Positions 10,062 to 21,400 of a DNA stretch of 64,000 bases are shown one piece after another. The DNA lies in assembly GCA_965226235.1 (NCBI GenBank), contig OZ245335.1:1736001-1800000 (forward strand), read 5' to 3'. The notes under the pieces are model-generated. The model worked only from the letters and a program-made list of their open reading frames with translations, had not been told where the DNA came from and made no database searches. The translations under genes were made by a program, and so were the position numbers. Within the stretch, counting starts at the first letter, position 1; each line of letters begins with the position of its first letter. The DNA comes from CAYFZO01 sp965226235 (GTDB lineage Bacteria; Pseudomonadota; Gammaproteobacteria; Poriferisulfidales; Oxydemutatoraceae).

Positions 10062-12430
10062 CGGTGCAGGTAGAGATCCGGCACACGCATATCGGAGACC
10101 TGCGCGTTTTGCTGGTTTCTCCCGAGGGGGCGGTGGTGGCGTTACATGGCCAGGCGGACGGCACTGCGGAGAATCTCTTCGAGACATACACCTCGCTGGA
10201 TCATGCAGGTCTGGCTACTTTGGTAGGGGCACCCGCGCAGGGCGAGTGGACACTGACGGTAGGTGACTATTCTGATGAGGATATCGGCACGCTGGAGGCG
10301 TGGAGCCTGGAGATCAGCGGATTCGTGCGGGTGCTGGCGGGCGGCAGCGCGGCGGTGACGGCTTCGCTGGCGGCGGTCGAAACCCCGCTCGGGACACCGC
10401 GGCTGTTTGCGGACGAGACGCTGGCGGTGACGCTGGCGTATCACGACGGCACCGGCGTTGCGCTGTCCGGGACGCTGATGACATTCGACGCGGAGAGCAC
10501 CGCCGTCGGCGTGACGCTGGACGCGGCGCTCGACGCGACGCCGGGGACGCTGACGGCGGTGGTCTCGGGCGCCGTTCCGGTGAACGTCGAGGTCGCGCCG
10601 GCGGCGTTGTCGGTGGAGATCGCGCCGCGGCGTTTCCGGCTGTCGCTCTCCGATCGGTTCAGTCGGACGGAGCGCCCGAACGAGGCGATCCCGGATGATA
10701 CGGATACGCAGTCGGTGCACAGCATCATCACTGTGGAGGACGAAATCACGATCGAATCGCTGACGGTGCAGGTAGAGATCCGGCACTCGCATATCGGAGA
10801 CCTGCGCGTTTTGCTGGTTTCTCCCGAGGGGGCGGTGGTGGCGTTACATGACCGGGCGGGCGGCGCTACGAATAATCTCTTCGAGACATACACCTCGCTG
10901 GGTCATACAGGTCTGGCTGCTTTGGCAGGGGCACCCGCGCAGGGCGAGTGGACACTGACGGTAGGTGACTTTGCTGATGGTGATATCGGCACGCTGGAGG
11001 CGTGGAGCCTGGAGATCAGCGGATTCGCGCGGGTGCTGGCGGGTGGCAGCGCGGCGGTGACGGTTTCGCTGGTGGCGGTCGAAACCCCGCTCGGGACGCC
11101 GCGGCTGTTTGCGGGCGAGACGCCGGAAGTGGCGCTGGCGTATGACGGCACCGGCGTTGCGCTGTCCGAGCAGATGGTGATGTTCGACGCGGGGAGCACC
11201 GCCGTCGGCGTGACGCTGGACGCGTTGTTCGACGCGATGCCGGGGACGCTGACGGCGGTGGTCGCGGGCGCCGTTCCGGTCAACGTCGAAATCGCGTCGG
11301 CGGCACTGTCGGTGGAGATCGCGCCGCGGCGTTTCCGCCTGTCGCTGTCGGGCGCGCCGTTTGGCGACGTGCCGTTCGTCGGGGCGAGTAGCCCGGTGGC
11401 GCTGATCCCGGATGGGCAGTCGTCGCTACGCAGTGTGATCACCGTGCCCGAGATCACGATCGAATCGCTGGTGGTGCAGGTAGCGATCCTGCACCCGGAT
11501 ACCAGCGATCTGAGGGTTGTGCTGGTGCCGCCTGGTGTGGCGGAGGAAGACGGCGTGTTGTTGCACGACCAGGCAATAGCCTTCGAAAAAGCATACACAT
11601 CGGTGCGTAGCGGTCTGGCCGACCTGATCGGCCGGGGGTTCCCGGCGGGCGACTGGGTACTGCGGGTGGAGGATTTTCAGGGTGGGAACGTTGGCGTGCT
11701 GAACGCGTGGTACCTGGAGATCAACACCGGCGCGCAGATGCTCGCAGGCGAAAGCATCCCGGTCGTCGTCACCCTGTCGGGGGTAGACACGCCGTTCGGT
11801 GCATCGCGTCTGTTTGCGGGCGAGACGCTGACGGTCGATTGGACATACACCGATGGTGCCGGCGTGACGCTGTCCCCGGCGGAGTTTGACGTAACGAGTC
11901 CCACTCCCACATCCAGCGTCGAGGCCGCCTCGACGCTGAGCGCGACGCCGGACGCGACCGCAGGGGTACTGGAGGCGACATTCGATGCGGCCGCCGGTCT
12001 GGTCAACGCAGAAATAGACCCTGCGGTGGTGCCGGTGCAGCCCATACGCCGGTTCAGGCTGGCGTTCGTCCCTGCGACCACGGCGCGGGTGCTGGCGGGC
12101 GGCACGACCGAGGTGGCGGTGGCACTGGAGAACCCGGAGGTGCTGAGGGCGGGCGAGCAGTTGCTGGTTTCGTTGCAGCCGACGACGGTGACAGTCATTC
12201 CGCTTGAACTGACGCTGACGTCGACTATGCTGCACGTGCCCTTCACCATCGAAGCGCGCCACGACGCAGTGCCGCCGCTGGGGATGGTGGTCGCCTCGGG
12301 CGAGGTACTGTCGGGCGACGCCCCGGTCGCGAACACGGGGGTGGTTTCGACCACCCTGACGGTGGAGATCGCGCCGCGGCGCTTCCGCTTGGTGGTTCTG
12401 AGCGAGGCGGGGCCCCGGCTCCGGTGGTGA
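9881..12430 (+). CDS. Giant repeat adhesin A, segment 2 (between two frameshifts)
   Basis: Direct continuation of the preceding segment in the next frame. The GTG at 9881 is only the first start-like codon after the shift and has no ribosome binding site of its own; coding sense resumes at about 9856. The segment holds three P domains (about 10006-10320, 10707-11024 and 11417-11730), the last divergent (VPEITIESLVVQVAILHP), separated by Ig-like modules such as LAGGSAAVTASLAAVETPLG and LAGESIPVVVTLSGVDTPFG. It ends where RFRLVVLSEAG runs into GPRLRW and a stop, at a GGGGCCCC run near 12412. Restoring one base would give AGAPAPVVSLLAGGST and join it to the next segment. I read it as the middle of one gene rather than a separate protein. 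It could be a real broken gene, a phase-variable state or a sequencing error. Confidence 0.75.
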   Translation: MVSTTLSVEIAPRRFRLSLSDRFSRTERPNEAIPDNTDNTDMQLVRSIIAVEDEITIESLTVQVEIRHTHIGDLRVLLVSPEGAVVALHGQADGTAENLFETYTSLDHAGLATLVGAPAQGEWTLTVGDYSDEDIGTLEAWSLEISGFVRVLAGGSAAVTASLAAVETPLGTPRLFADETLAVTLAYHDGTGVALSGTLMTFDAESTAVGVTLDAALDATPGTLTAVVSGAVPVNVEVAPAALSVEIAPRRFRLSLSDRFSRTERPNEAIPDDTDTQSVHSIITVEDEITIESLTVQVEIRHSHIGDLRVLLVSPEGAVVALHDRAGGATNNLFETYTSLGHTGLAALAGAPAQGEWTLTVGDFADGDIGTLEAWSLEISGFARVLAGGSAAVTVSLVAVETPLGTPRLFAGETPEVALAYDGTGVALSEQMVMFDAGSTAVGVTLDALFDAMPGTLTAVVAGAVPVNVEIASAALSVEIAPRRFRLSLSGAPFGDVPFVGASSPVALIPDGQSSLRSVITVPEITIESLVVQVAILHPDTSDLRVVLVPPGVAEEDGVLLHDQAIAFEKAYTSVRSGLADLIGRGFPAGDWVLRVEDFQGGNVGVLNAWYLEINTGAQMLAGESIPVVVTLSGVDTPFGASRLFAGETLTVDWTYTDGAGVTLSPAEFDVTSPTPTSSVEAASTLSATPDATAGVLEATFDAAAGLVNAEIDPAVVPVQPIRRFRLAFVPATTARVLAGGTTEVAVALENPEVLRAGEQLLVSLQPTTVTVIPLELTLTSTMLHVPFTIEARHDAVPPLGMVVASGEVLSGDAPVANTGVVSTTLTVEIAPRRFRLVVLSEAGPRLRW
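12404..12428 (+). other. Frameshift site 2 in giant gene A
   Basis: RFRLVVLSEAG is followed by a GGGGCCCC run. Adding one base here restores PAPVVSLLAGGSTSLRVQL, which matches the related module at about 25370-25450 (LLSETGVPVSVVRVLAAGST). Two abutting homopolymers favour slippage or a base-calling error. Confidence 0.75.
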
Positions 12431-15400
12431 GCCTGCTGGCGGGGGGCTCGACCTCGTTGCGGGTGCAACTGGCGGGGATGGCCTCTTCGCTGGGGATTCC
12501 GTCCCTGGGCGCGGACGAGACGCTGGCGGTGACGCTGGCGTATAACGACGGCACCGGCGTTGCGTTGTCCGTGACGCCGGGGACATTCGACGCGGAGAGC
12601 ACCGCCGTCAGCGTGACGCTGGACGCGGCGCTCGACGCGACGCCGGGGACGCTGACGGCGTCGGTCGATCCCGCCGCCGTGATCAACGCCGAGGTTCTGC
12701 CGGTGTCGGTGGCGGTCGAAGTGGAAAGGCGTCAGTTCCGTTTTGCAGTGGTCAGCCAGGCGGGGTCCGAGCTTGTTGGGTCGTTTCCGATGTCTGCGCT
12801 CAGTTCGACGTCGCTGTCGTTGCTGTTGCTGGGGGTGGATACCTCGTTTGGAACGTCGCGGTTGTTGCCAGGTGAGACGCTGGTGGCGACGCTGGATTAC
12901 GACGGGGCCGGCCTGGCGTTGTCCACGCAACAGGTGGTGTTTAGCGCGGGTAGTACCGAAGTTGGCCTTACGCTGATCGCGGGAGCGGATCTTCTGGCCA
13001 GCGGCGATCTGCGTGTGGAAGCAGTGGAGGTGCCGGATGGCGCCGAAGTTGTTTCTCCCTTCAGTCTGCAGGTGGAGGTTGCGCCGCGGATGTTCCAGTT
13101 GGTGTTCATGCCGAGCCGGGTCGTTGCCGAGGTGTGCAAGGTCTCGTGCGATCCGGAGGAACTGGCGGCACTGGTTCTGCTGCCCTTGGCAGGGGGGTCT
13201 TTGAGCGGCATAACGGCAGAGGTGGAACTGATGGTGGAGGTGTCGCCTCTGCTTCCGGTGATCCTGACCCTGGCCTCGACGCGGGTGATGCTGACGGACC
13301 CGAGCATGCCCACAACGTTACTCGGGACCTTCGGTCTGCGTTCCGACGACGTCGTCGGCGCCACCATCGAGGTTGTAAGGAGCACGGTGATGGATACAAG
13401 CACCGGTGGCGAACCGGTGCTGAAGCCGACCACATCGTTGCTGGTGATCGTCGAACCCTACCGGCCGATGCTGGCGTTTTCTCCGCAACAGGTAATTCTG
13501 TTGCCGGGTATCGAGATTGCCAGCGAGAACCGCAGGAGCATGGTCGACGTGAGCCTGAGCGCGCGGCTGCTGGCAGGCGTGGGCCTGGACATCAGTCTGA
13601 CAACGCTGGACCCTGGGGGAGAGGATGGGAACAATGCGGTGCTGGCGGAACTGGAGAGGGAGGAAGCCCCGACATTCCTGAAGCCTTCCGAGGATGTTGC
13701 CTCAACGCGTATCGGAGTGAGCTTTTTGGTGGATGTCTCTTCACCCGATTTCGTTTATGGCCGCTTCGAGCTGCGAGCGGAGGGCGTGACGGGGTTCGAG
13801 GATTGCGATGCGTACGGGAATCCGCCCGATGAAGTCGATCGCGATTACTGTGAAGAAGCGACGCTGGAGGTGCTGGTCAAACGGGGTCTGATGGTGGAGG
13901 TCGAGTTCGGCGATGTCGATGTGACCGGCGAGATTCTCTCGCCTTCGACCGTGGTCGCCGGGGAGTCCCGGGATCTTCGAATCGGTGCCATGTTGCGCGA
14001 AAACGAAGAGATCGAAATCGAAGTGCGGATCGAAGGTTCGGCAGTATTTCCGGGAAGTTACCAAGCAGGCAACGCGGCGGTGAAGGCGGCGTTTCTGGCA
14101 GAAGAGCCGCTGGCGGCTTCGACGGTGATCCGTGTCGTGCTGGACGGGATGTCCAGCGAGACGGTGATTCCGATCCTGGGCATCGAGCCGGGTGGAATTG
14201 CGTCCCTGCGCGTGGTCGCCAGTAGCACTTTGGTCGAGGTGATCGACGCGGCCGGCCGGCCGTTGGAGACGCTGACGGATAGCGCGGGCGTGCCGTTGGC
14301 GACAGATGGCGGGGTGACGGTCGCGTCATTCGACGTGATGGTGCTGGAGGCGAGCACTGTCAGGTTGCTGTACGCGCCGGAGGTGATCGACATGGTCGCA
14401 GGCGGGAGTTCCAATTTGCGCATAACGACTTTCCCGCGCCTGTTTGCCGACCAGGGGGTCAACGTGCTGCTGAGCCTGCGGAGGGTCAGCGAGATCGAGT
14501 TTCCTGCATTGGTGCGGTTGAGCGGCGACGAAGACCAGGCCATGATCACGTTTTCCGCGGGCGTGGAGGCGATTCCGACGCTTGTCGATTTTATGTTGAT
14601 TAGCAGCGACGTGGGCATCCCCGTGGAACCGGCGCCTCTTGCGATCAATGTGTTCCGTTCGTTCAAGTTGGTGTTCACGCCGCCGCGGCTGGCGCTGTCT
14701 GGCGAAGACGATGTTGTGCGGGTCGAACTGGCGCTTGCGGGCGGTAGCTTGGCGAGCACCGAGCGGCTGGTGGTTTCGTTGCGTTACACGGCGGAACTCT
14801 TCACCGGGGGCGAGGCCCCGGTTATGAGCACCAACTTCGTGGTTACCTTTGCAGGCGGCGGCGTGCTTCCGCAGATCGAGCCTGCCGCTGCGGCGGATCC
14901 GCTGGGCGAGCGGAGTATAGAGATACCGGTCGAGTTGGCGGAAGATTTCGACGCTTCGCCACGCCAGGTGTTTTATCTTGAAGCGCGGGTAATCGCGTCC
15001 ACTGTGACTGCCGCGGTGCCGACGATGAAACCGACGATCAGCGTAGCGGACGCGGTGCAGGACAATGGTGCCCTGCGGTTCGATACGGCGCAGTTTCGCC
15101 TGGTCACGGACGCGTCGCCGATCGAAGATGGCAATCTGGTGATCGCCGTGGGGGTTCCGCACGTGGTGGGTCTGCGCATGGAAGGCCTGTCGGGAGACAG
15201 CGAAGTCGGGTTGCGGCTGGTCTATACGCTGGATAACGGCGCAGATCGGGTTGCGGTCGACCCGGATTCGTTGCGGGTGAGTGTCGGCTCGGACCAGATG
15301 AACAACTCGGCATTTTGCAAGGGGTACCCGGACAACTCGTCGAGCACGTCGTCCGTGGGTTCGAGCACGGTGGTCTTTACCGCAGCAGCATCGACCGCGG

Positions 15401-18400
15401 CGGTTACCTTCTGCGCGACGGCGCCGCTTGGGTTGCGGATGACGGTAGACCTTGCGGGCGCACCGGTCAATCTGGGCACGTTGCTGGAAGGCGACGGGCT
15501 GGGCATCCTGGCGGAGCGCCGCGCAGTGATCGTGTTCCGGCCGCAGCCGCTGGATGTTCAGCAGGGCGCGGTGGAAGCGGCGCAGTTGATGGTGCGCATC
15601 GAGCCCGAGGGGATCCTGGATCCCCCCGACGGGATCCTCGACGAGGAGAGCCTTATGGGGGTGGTGCTGTTTGACGCGGTGGACAGCAAGGTATTCGTCG
15701 ACGTACGGCCATTGTTCGAAAGGGGTCGCGAGAGCGACTTCTTTGACACGGCGTTGTTTGATCTGGGCGTTGATCTGGGTGGCGAGCACGGCGTCGGTGA
15801 GAAGAAGATCGAGGTGTGGGCCGCGGCAGACGCCGAGATTGGCACGGTGGTGCCCCTGTTTGACTTTGCCCCGTCGATCGTTCAGTCGAACCTCAAGCCG
15901 CCGGCGCCACCGATCGTATTTGAGCGCGACCCGCAGTTCGTTCCACTGGTGAGGATCGTCAGGCCGCGTGCAACGGTGGTGTTTGATCCGCCCGATCTGG
16001 TTCTGGTCGTGGGTGGTGAGCAGGAAGCAAATGTGTCCCTGAACTTCACCCTGCGGGCGGCGCAGACGATCACGCTGTCGCTGACCCCGGAAGGCGTGGA
16101 AGGCCTGACGGTGTCGCCGAGCGAAGTTACGTTGACGGCGGACTCGACGCGGACGACGGTGAGTATCCTGGCGTCGCGCGCGGATCAGCGGGGCAACCTG
16201 GTGGCGAGGGAGTCGGGCGGCACCGTGGATCTTGAACAGCCAGGGCGCCTGGGTATCACGGTGTTGCCGCAATCGACGGTGGTTTTTGCTCCTTCGAGCG
16301 CTACGGTGATCTCCGGGTGCGTGGACTATGCGGCGTGCGTGTCGACCCCGGTGCAGGTCTCTACGGATCCCCCGCTTGGGCCTGGCCAGGTGGCGACATT
16401 GTTGCTGGATTCAAGTTCGGTTGCGGGATCGGTTGGTGGATTGTTGCTGTCGCTGGAGGATCCGGACCTGAACCGGCTCGCCAGGGAGAGGACCACCCGG
16501 GTGACGGTAGAGTTGTCGGAGTCGACCCCTGTCGCGGCGGTGTACCTGCATGCAGACCGGGATGCACAGCCGGTCTCTGGCGTGGTGGAGGTTACGGTGC
16601 TGCGGGAGAACATCAGGACACCAACCGGTCTGGATATCGTCGCGGGGCCGGGCCTGCCGGTCGAGGTCAGGCGTCCGCGGTTCGAGGTGTTCTTTGCGCT
16701 CACAGAGGACGGCGATGGCATCGGTGAGACGGTAATTACTGCCAACACGACGCAGCAGTTCGTGGTGGCGGTGCGGTCACTGGATGGGGTCGGGTTGCCC
16801 GAGCCACCCAACGCGGCCACGGTCGATGTAACCGCCGCTCCTGGTAGTGGAGTGTTTCTGGTAACCCCCTCCTTGGGCCATGCGGCCGACCAAATGCATT
16901 CCTTGGACGCGGAGCGGGCTTTTTCGGAGTTGGGGCTGTTTGTCGCTTCCACCGCAGTCGCGGCGAGCGTCCACGCGGCGGTTTCGGACGAGCGCGCCGC
17001 TGCATTGAATGCGCAGTTTGTCCCGGCGACTTTGTCGGTGCGAATCGGCGTGCGGCAATTCGTGGTCAGCTTCGAGCCCGAACGTGTGTCGTTGCGCGCC
17101 GACAGCTCCGGAAGCACCACAGAGGTGAGGATCCTGCTTACTTCGCCGGCGGGACATCGGTTTGCCCCGAGTGAGGTGTTGCTTCTTCTGGCCAGGTATC
17201 TGTACGAGGACGCGTTGAATAACGGAGCGCTGACGCAAGATGCGTTAAATGATACTGACCCCGAAGGGGTGACCATTTCTGCATTGGGGATGGGGATATC
17301 GGAGACGCTGGATGGATCGGTTGTGGTTACATTCCAGGGCACGACGCAGGTGACTGCCACTGTCGGCGTGGGACGAGAGGCATTGCGCGGGCGGTTGCAG
17401 ATTGAGCCGGGGCCGATTAATGAGTTTCATAATGCGAGTCTCGTCGTCTCGACCCCCTTGGAAGTGAACGTGTCTCGGACATTCAGGCTGGCTGTGTTCG
17501 GCGACGTGCGGGTAACGGCGGCAAGTTCCACCGAATTCAGCGTAGTCTCCGCTCCGAACCTGTCTGCGCTTCGCAACGGCGAATCGATCGCGGTCGATGC
17601 CGGTTTCGAAGATTCGGGCGCGGGCTTGACGCTGTTGTCGGACGGCAGGCTTGATTTCGGCGAGGATGCGCTGATGTTCCAGGTTCATGCGGCTCCGGAT
17701 GCGGTGGGCACTACCCTGTTCGCCAGAGACGCCGGTTCCAGCCGGTTCAGGACGACGCCGGCGGATGTTTTGCCGCTCGAACCCCTGGAGGTCACGGTCG
17801 AACCGCGCCGGTTTGACGTCGTGTTCAAGCAGGAAGGCGTTGCAGTCGGGAATCTGGTCGTTGAAGCCGACGGCAACATCAGGTTTTCGGTGGCGCTGCA
17901 GCCACATGACGCTTTCAGTCGCGTGCTTGCGGACGAGGAGCTGCATGTGCGCCTGCGGCCATCGGACGCGCGGCTGTTGACCAGCGAGACCTTGGTGTTT
18001 ACCGATACGCAGTTGCAGATCGACGCGGTGAGGTTGTCGGCCGAGATCGGGGTGGCACCGATGGGGGACATCGAGGTCGAGTTGTTACGCGAGGAGAGCA
18101 CGATTACAGGGGGGGTCATCTCCAACCCGGACGCCTATCGCGCCAACCTGGAACTGGTTTCGAGCGTGGTGACGGTCGAGGTAGTGCCGCGTCAGATTCG
18201 GGCGCAGTTTATGCCTCCGCGGATTGAGCTGGTGGTCGGCGAGGTCGGCAAGCTATTGGGTCTGTCGTCGCAGCCGGTGCAGGTCGCGCTGGATCGGCCG
18301 CTGTTGCTTGCCGAGGCAGTGGACAGCGTCGGCGTGCTTGGCGCGCCTCAGGATGCGGTTTCGGTGACGCCGGTCACGCTCGTGTTTGACGCCGCGTCGT

Positions 18401-21400
18401 CGCGGAAGACGATCGAGGTAGGCGTCGCCGACGGAGTCGTTCCGGAGCGCTCAAGCGCGGTGCAGGTCGTGTTCTCGTCACAGACGGTGCTGACGGGCAA
18501 CGCCGAGGTGCATTTTGACGCACGGCTCGACGTGCAGTTGCTGCGTGGCGTGCGGCTGGTGATCCAGCCCACGGGCGATATTGAGGGCGCGGGGATGATG
18601 GCGGGAAGCACGACGCAGTTGTGGATTACCACGAATCCGCCGTTGCTGGAAGGCGAAGAATTGCTGGCACAGGTGCGGCTGCCGGCGACAGAGAGTACCG
18701 GTCTGTACCTGCTGGAGGTCGGTGACGTTGCCGTCAAGACGCAGTCGGTGTCTCTGAGCGCAGATTCGCTGCGGGTTCCGGTTACGCTGCTGGCGGCAGC
18801 GCCGGATCTGGGTAGCACCTTCATGGAGTACGGCCGGCTGGTCGCCACCGTTGAGGCGAGCACCGGCGTGGGTGTGCTGGACGCGGACAGGCAGCTCGTG
18901 CGCACCACAGCCTCGACCCACGTAACGTTGTTTTTCGTCAACGACCTCCTGGAGGAGCCGCCGGCGTTTTATCACTACGAGCGGATTTTCGTCCAGCAGG
19001 ACAGTAGCGCGACGGCGGTGGTGACGACCTGGCCGTGGTTGAGCCGGGAAGGCCTGCCCGATCGGGGGCCGCAGGGCGTGGTGGTATTTCTCTCCGATCT
19101 CGATACGCTCACGGATCGGAACGTTCCGCTGGTTTCCGTCACCGACCTCGGCGAGCCTCGCCCGTCCTCGTATACGTCCTCGTATAGTCCCGGTTATGTT
19201 CTGGCGACGCTCGGTTCCTACGCCGTCGGGGGGTTCGTCACGCAGTATCCGGTTACGGTGCACGCGCACCCGGACGCGCCGATCGGTTTGGTGGTCGATC
19301 CGTTTTCGACGGTGGCGGGAACGCGGGCAGGCCTGGAGGCGGTCGAGGTGATCCGTGTTCCGCGAGACTTTGAAGCCGGCGACCTGGCGGATTTCAACCG
19401 GATGTTCGACCAGTTGATGCCGGCGCCCGCTCCGTTTGGTCCGGATGCCGGAGACTTGATCGCGATGTTCGTGCAGGTGACTACGCCGCCTTCGGTAGTG
19501 GAGTTTCGCTCTGCCGCAAAGCCCCTCGACACGCTGAAGGTGTTGGTCGTGAGCCGTGGCGAGCAGGAGGAGGTTCTGTTGTTCTTGGCCCCGCCGCTAC
19601 GCGAAGGGTTGCAGACCACGCTGACTTTGCGGGTGGAGAATGTGAACGCTGCCGGGGACGCCACCGGGGAGTTGAGCCGGTACTTTGACCTGCTGGATGA
19701 GAATGGCAAACGAAGCAGGTCGTTGCTTCTGCAGACCACGCCGATTTCATTGCCCGAGGCTTCTTCATTGCCCGAGGCTTCTTTTGCCAATGCCACCACG
19801 GTGCGGATAGCCGTTGCCCAGGGAATATCCCCGGTTGCTGATGCGTTTGGGGTATTGCGCGTGGATGGCGTTGACCGGGAGTTGATTCGTAGCGAGAGCA
19901 GGCTGCCGCTGCGCGTTTTGCCGCGGCTGGGGGTGGCGTTCGATCCGGATGAGGTTACGCTGGTCGCGGGTCGCAGCACCCCCGAGGACGTTGTTCTGTT
20001 GGTTACGCCGCGTAGCTTGCTGAGCGAGGAAGAGATTGGTGTCCGGCTCGTTTTTTCCACTCCGCTTGCGGTGTCGGGCCTGGGTGCCGATTTTGACGGC
20101 AGGCAGTTTCTGCTGAGGCAGAGAGATCAGCGGGTGCCCCTGATGTTGTCGGTGCCGCGCGGCACGCCACCGCTGTCGCGGGGAGAAGTACTACTGGAGG
20201 TGGTGGCTTCGACACTGGTGGAGGCGCGGGCGGCCGGACCGCTGGCTGTGTCGATTGTGCGCCCGCGGTTTGTGCTGGCCGCTTCGCCGGACGAGGTGAC
20301 GGTGATTCCGGGGATAGATACGCCGCACCGGTTTGAGGTAACGCTGAATACAGTCGATGGCGAGCCGCTGAACGCCGGCGAACGTCTGCCGTTGCAGTTG
20401 GTCGCCGGGGTGGTGGATCCGGACATCGAAGTCGGCTTTATCTCTCCCGACGGCGGGCTCGTTGAGCGCATTGCGCTGGAGCCGGGCGAAGCCGTGACGG
20501 TGCAGGTCGGCATTCCTCCGCAAACGGCGCCGGCGACCACCTCGGTGATCGTTGCGGTGGTCGGGTCGGATCCCGACGCAAGCACGCTCGACGGCGTGTT
20601 CGTGCCAACCACGGTGGTTTTCGTGATCGAGCCGCGCAGCGGCTTTGCGCTCGAGTTTATCCCGCCCGTGGTGGAGCTGGTCGCTGGCGATACGACGGTG
20701 GTGACGGTGCAGTTGGCGTTCGACCCCGGGCGCGGGGTGTTGGGCCTCGGCGAGGTGCTGCAGGCGACCCACGTGTCGAGGATACTGGATGCCCGGCACG
20801 AGGACGGCAGTCCGATCACACCGGAAGCCCCCCTCGAGTTGGTGGGCGACGGCAGTGGCGGTGCGGTGCCGGTGAGTTTGCAGGTTGTAAGCAGCACAAG
20901 CCGCGTCGTCGAGGAGCAAATCGCTTTGCCGAGTACCTTGCAGTTCGTGCTTCGCTCACTCGCTGACAGTCACGAGGCGTTGCATATCCCGGAGGTGCGC
21001 GGGAGTCTGGAAGTGCGCTTGGTTTCGCGTCCGGTGCCACAGTTGCGTATCGTGGACGCGGACACCTCGCTGGTGCTGGTCCGCGGGGATACCACGCAGG
21101 TGCAGGTGGCGCTGGATTCCGACCTGCAGCCGGGGGAGAGCCTGACACTACAGATGGTGGCCGAGCGCGATGGGTCGACGATGGTCGGCGTGACGTTTGC
21201 GCCGGTTGACGGCGGGGGGTTGCGGTTCACAGGCACGGCGACCGGCTTTGGCGAGGAGTATCGGTCTTTCACGACGGTCACGGTCGCTGTGGCGGTCGCC
21301 TCGACGGCAACGGCGGGTGACTATGTCCTGCGCGCAAGCGTCCCCGACGCGGGCGACGTTGGGTTGGAGGAGCCGGGGGCGTCGACACGCGCACTGGTCG

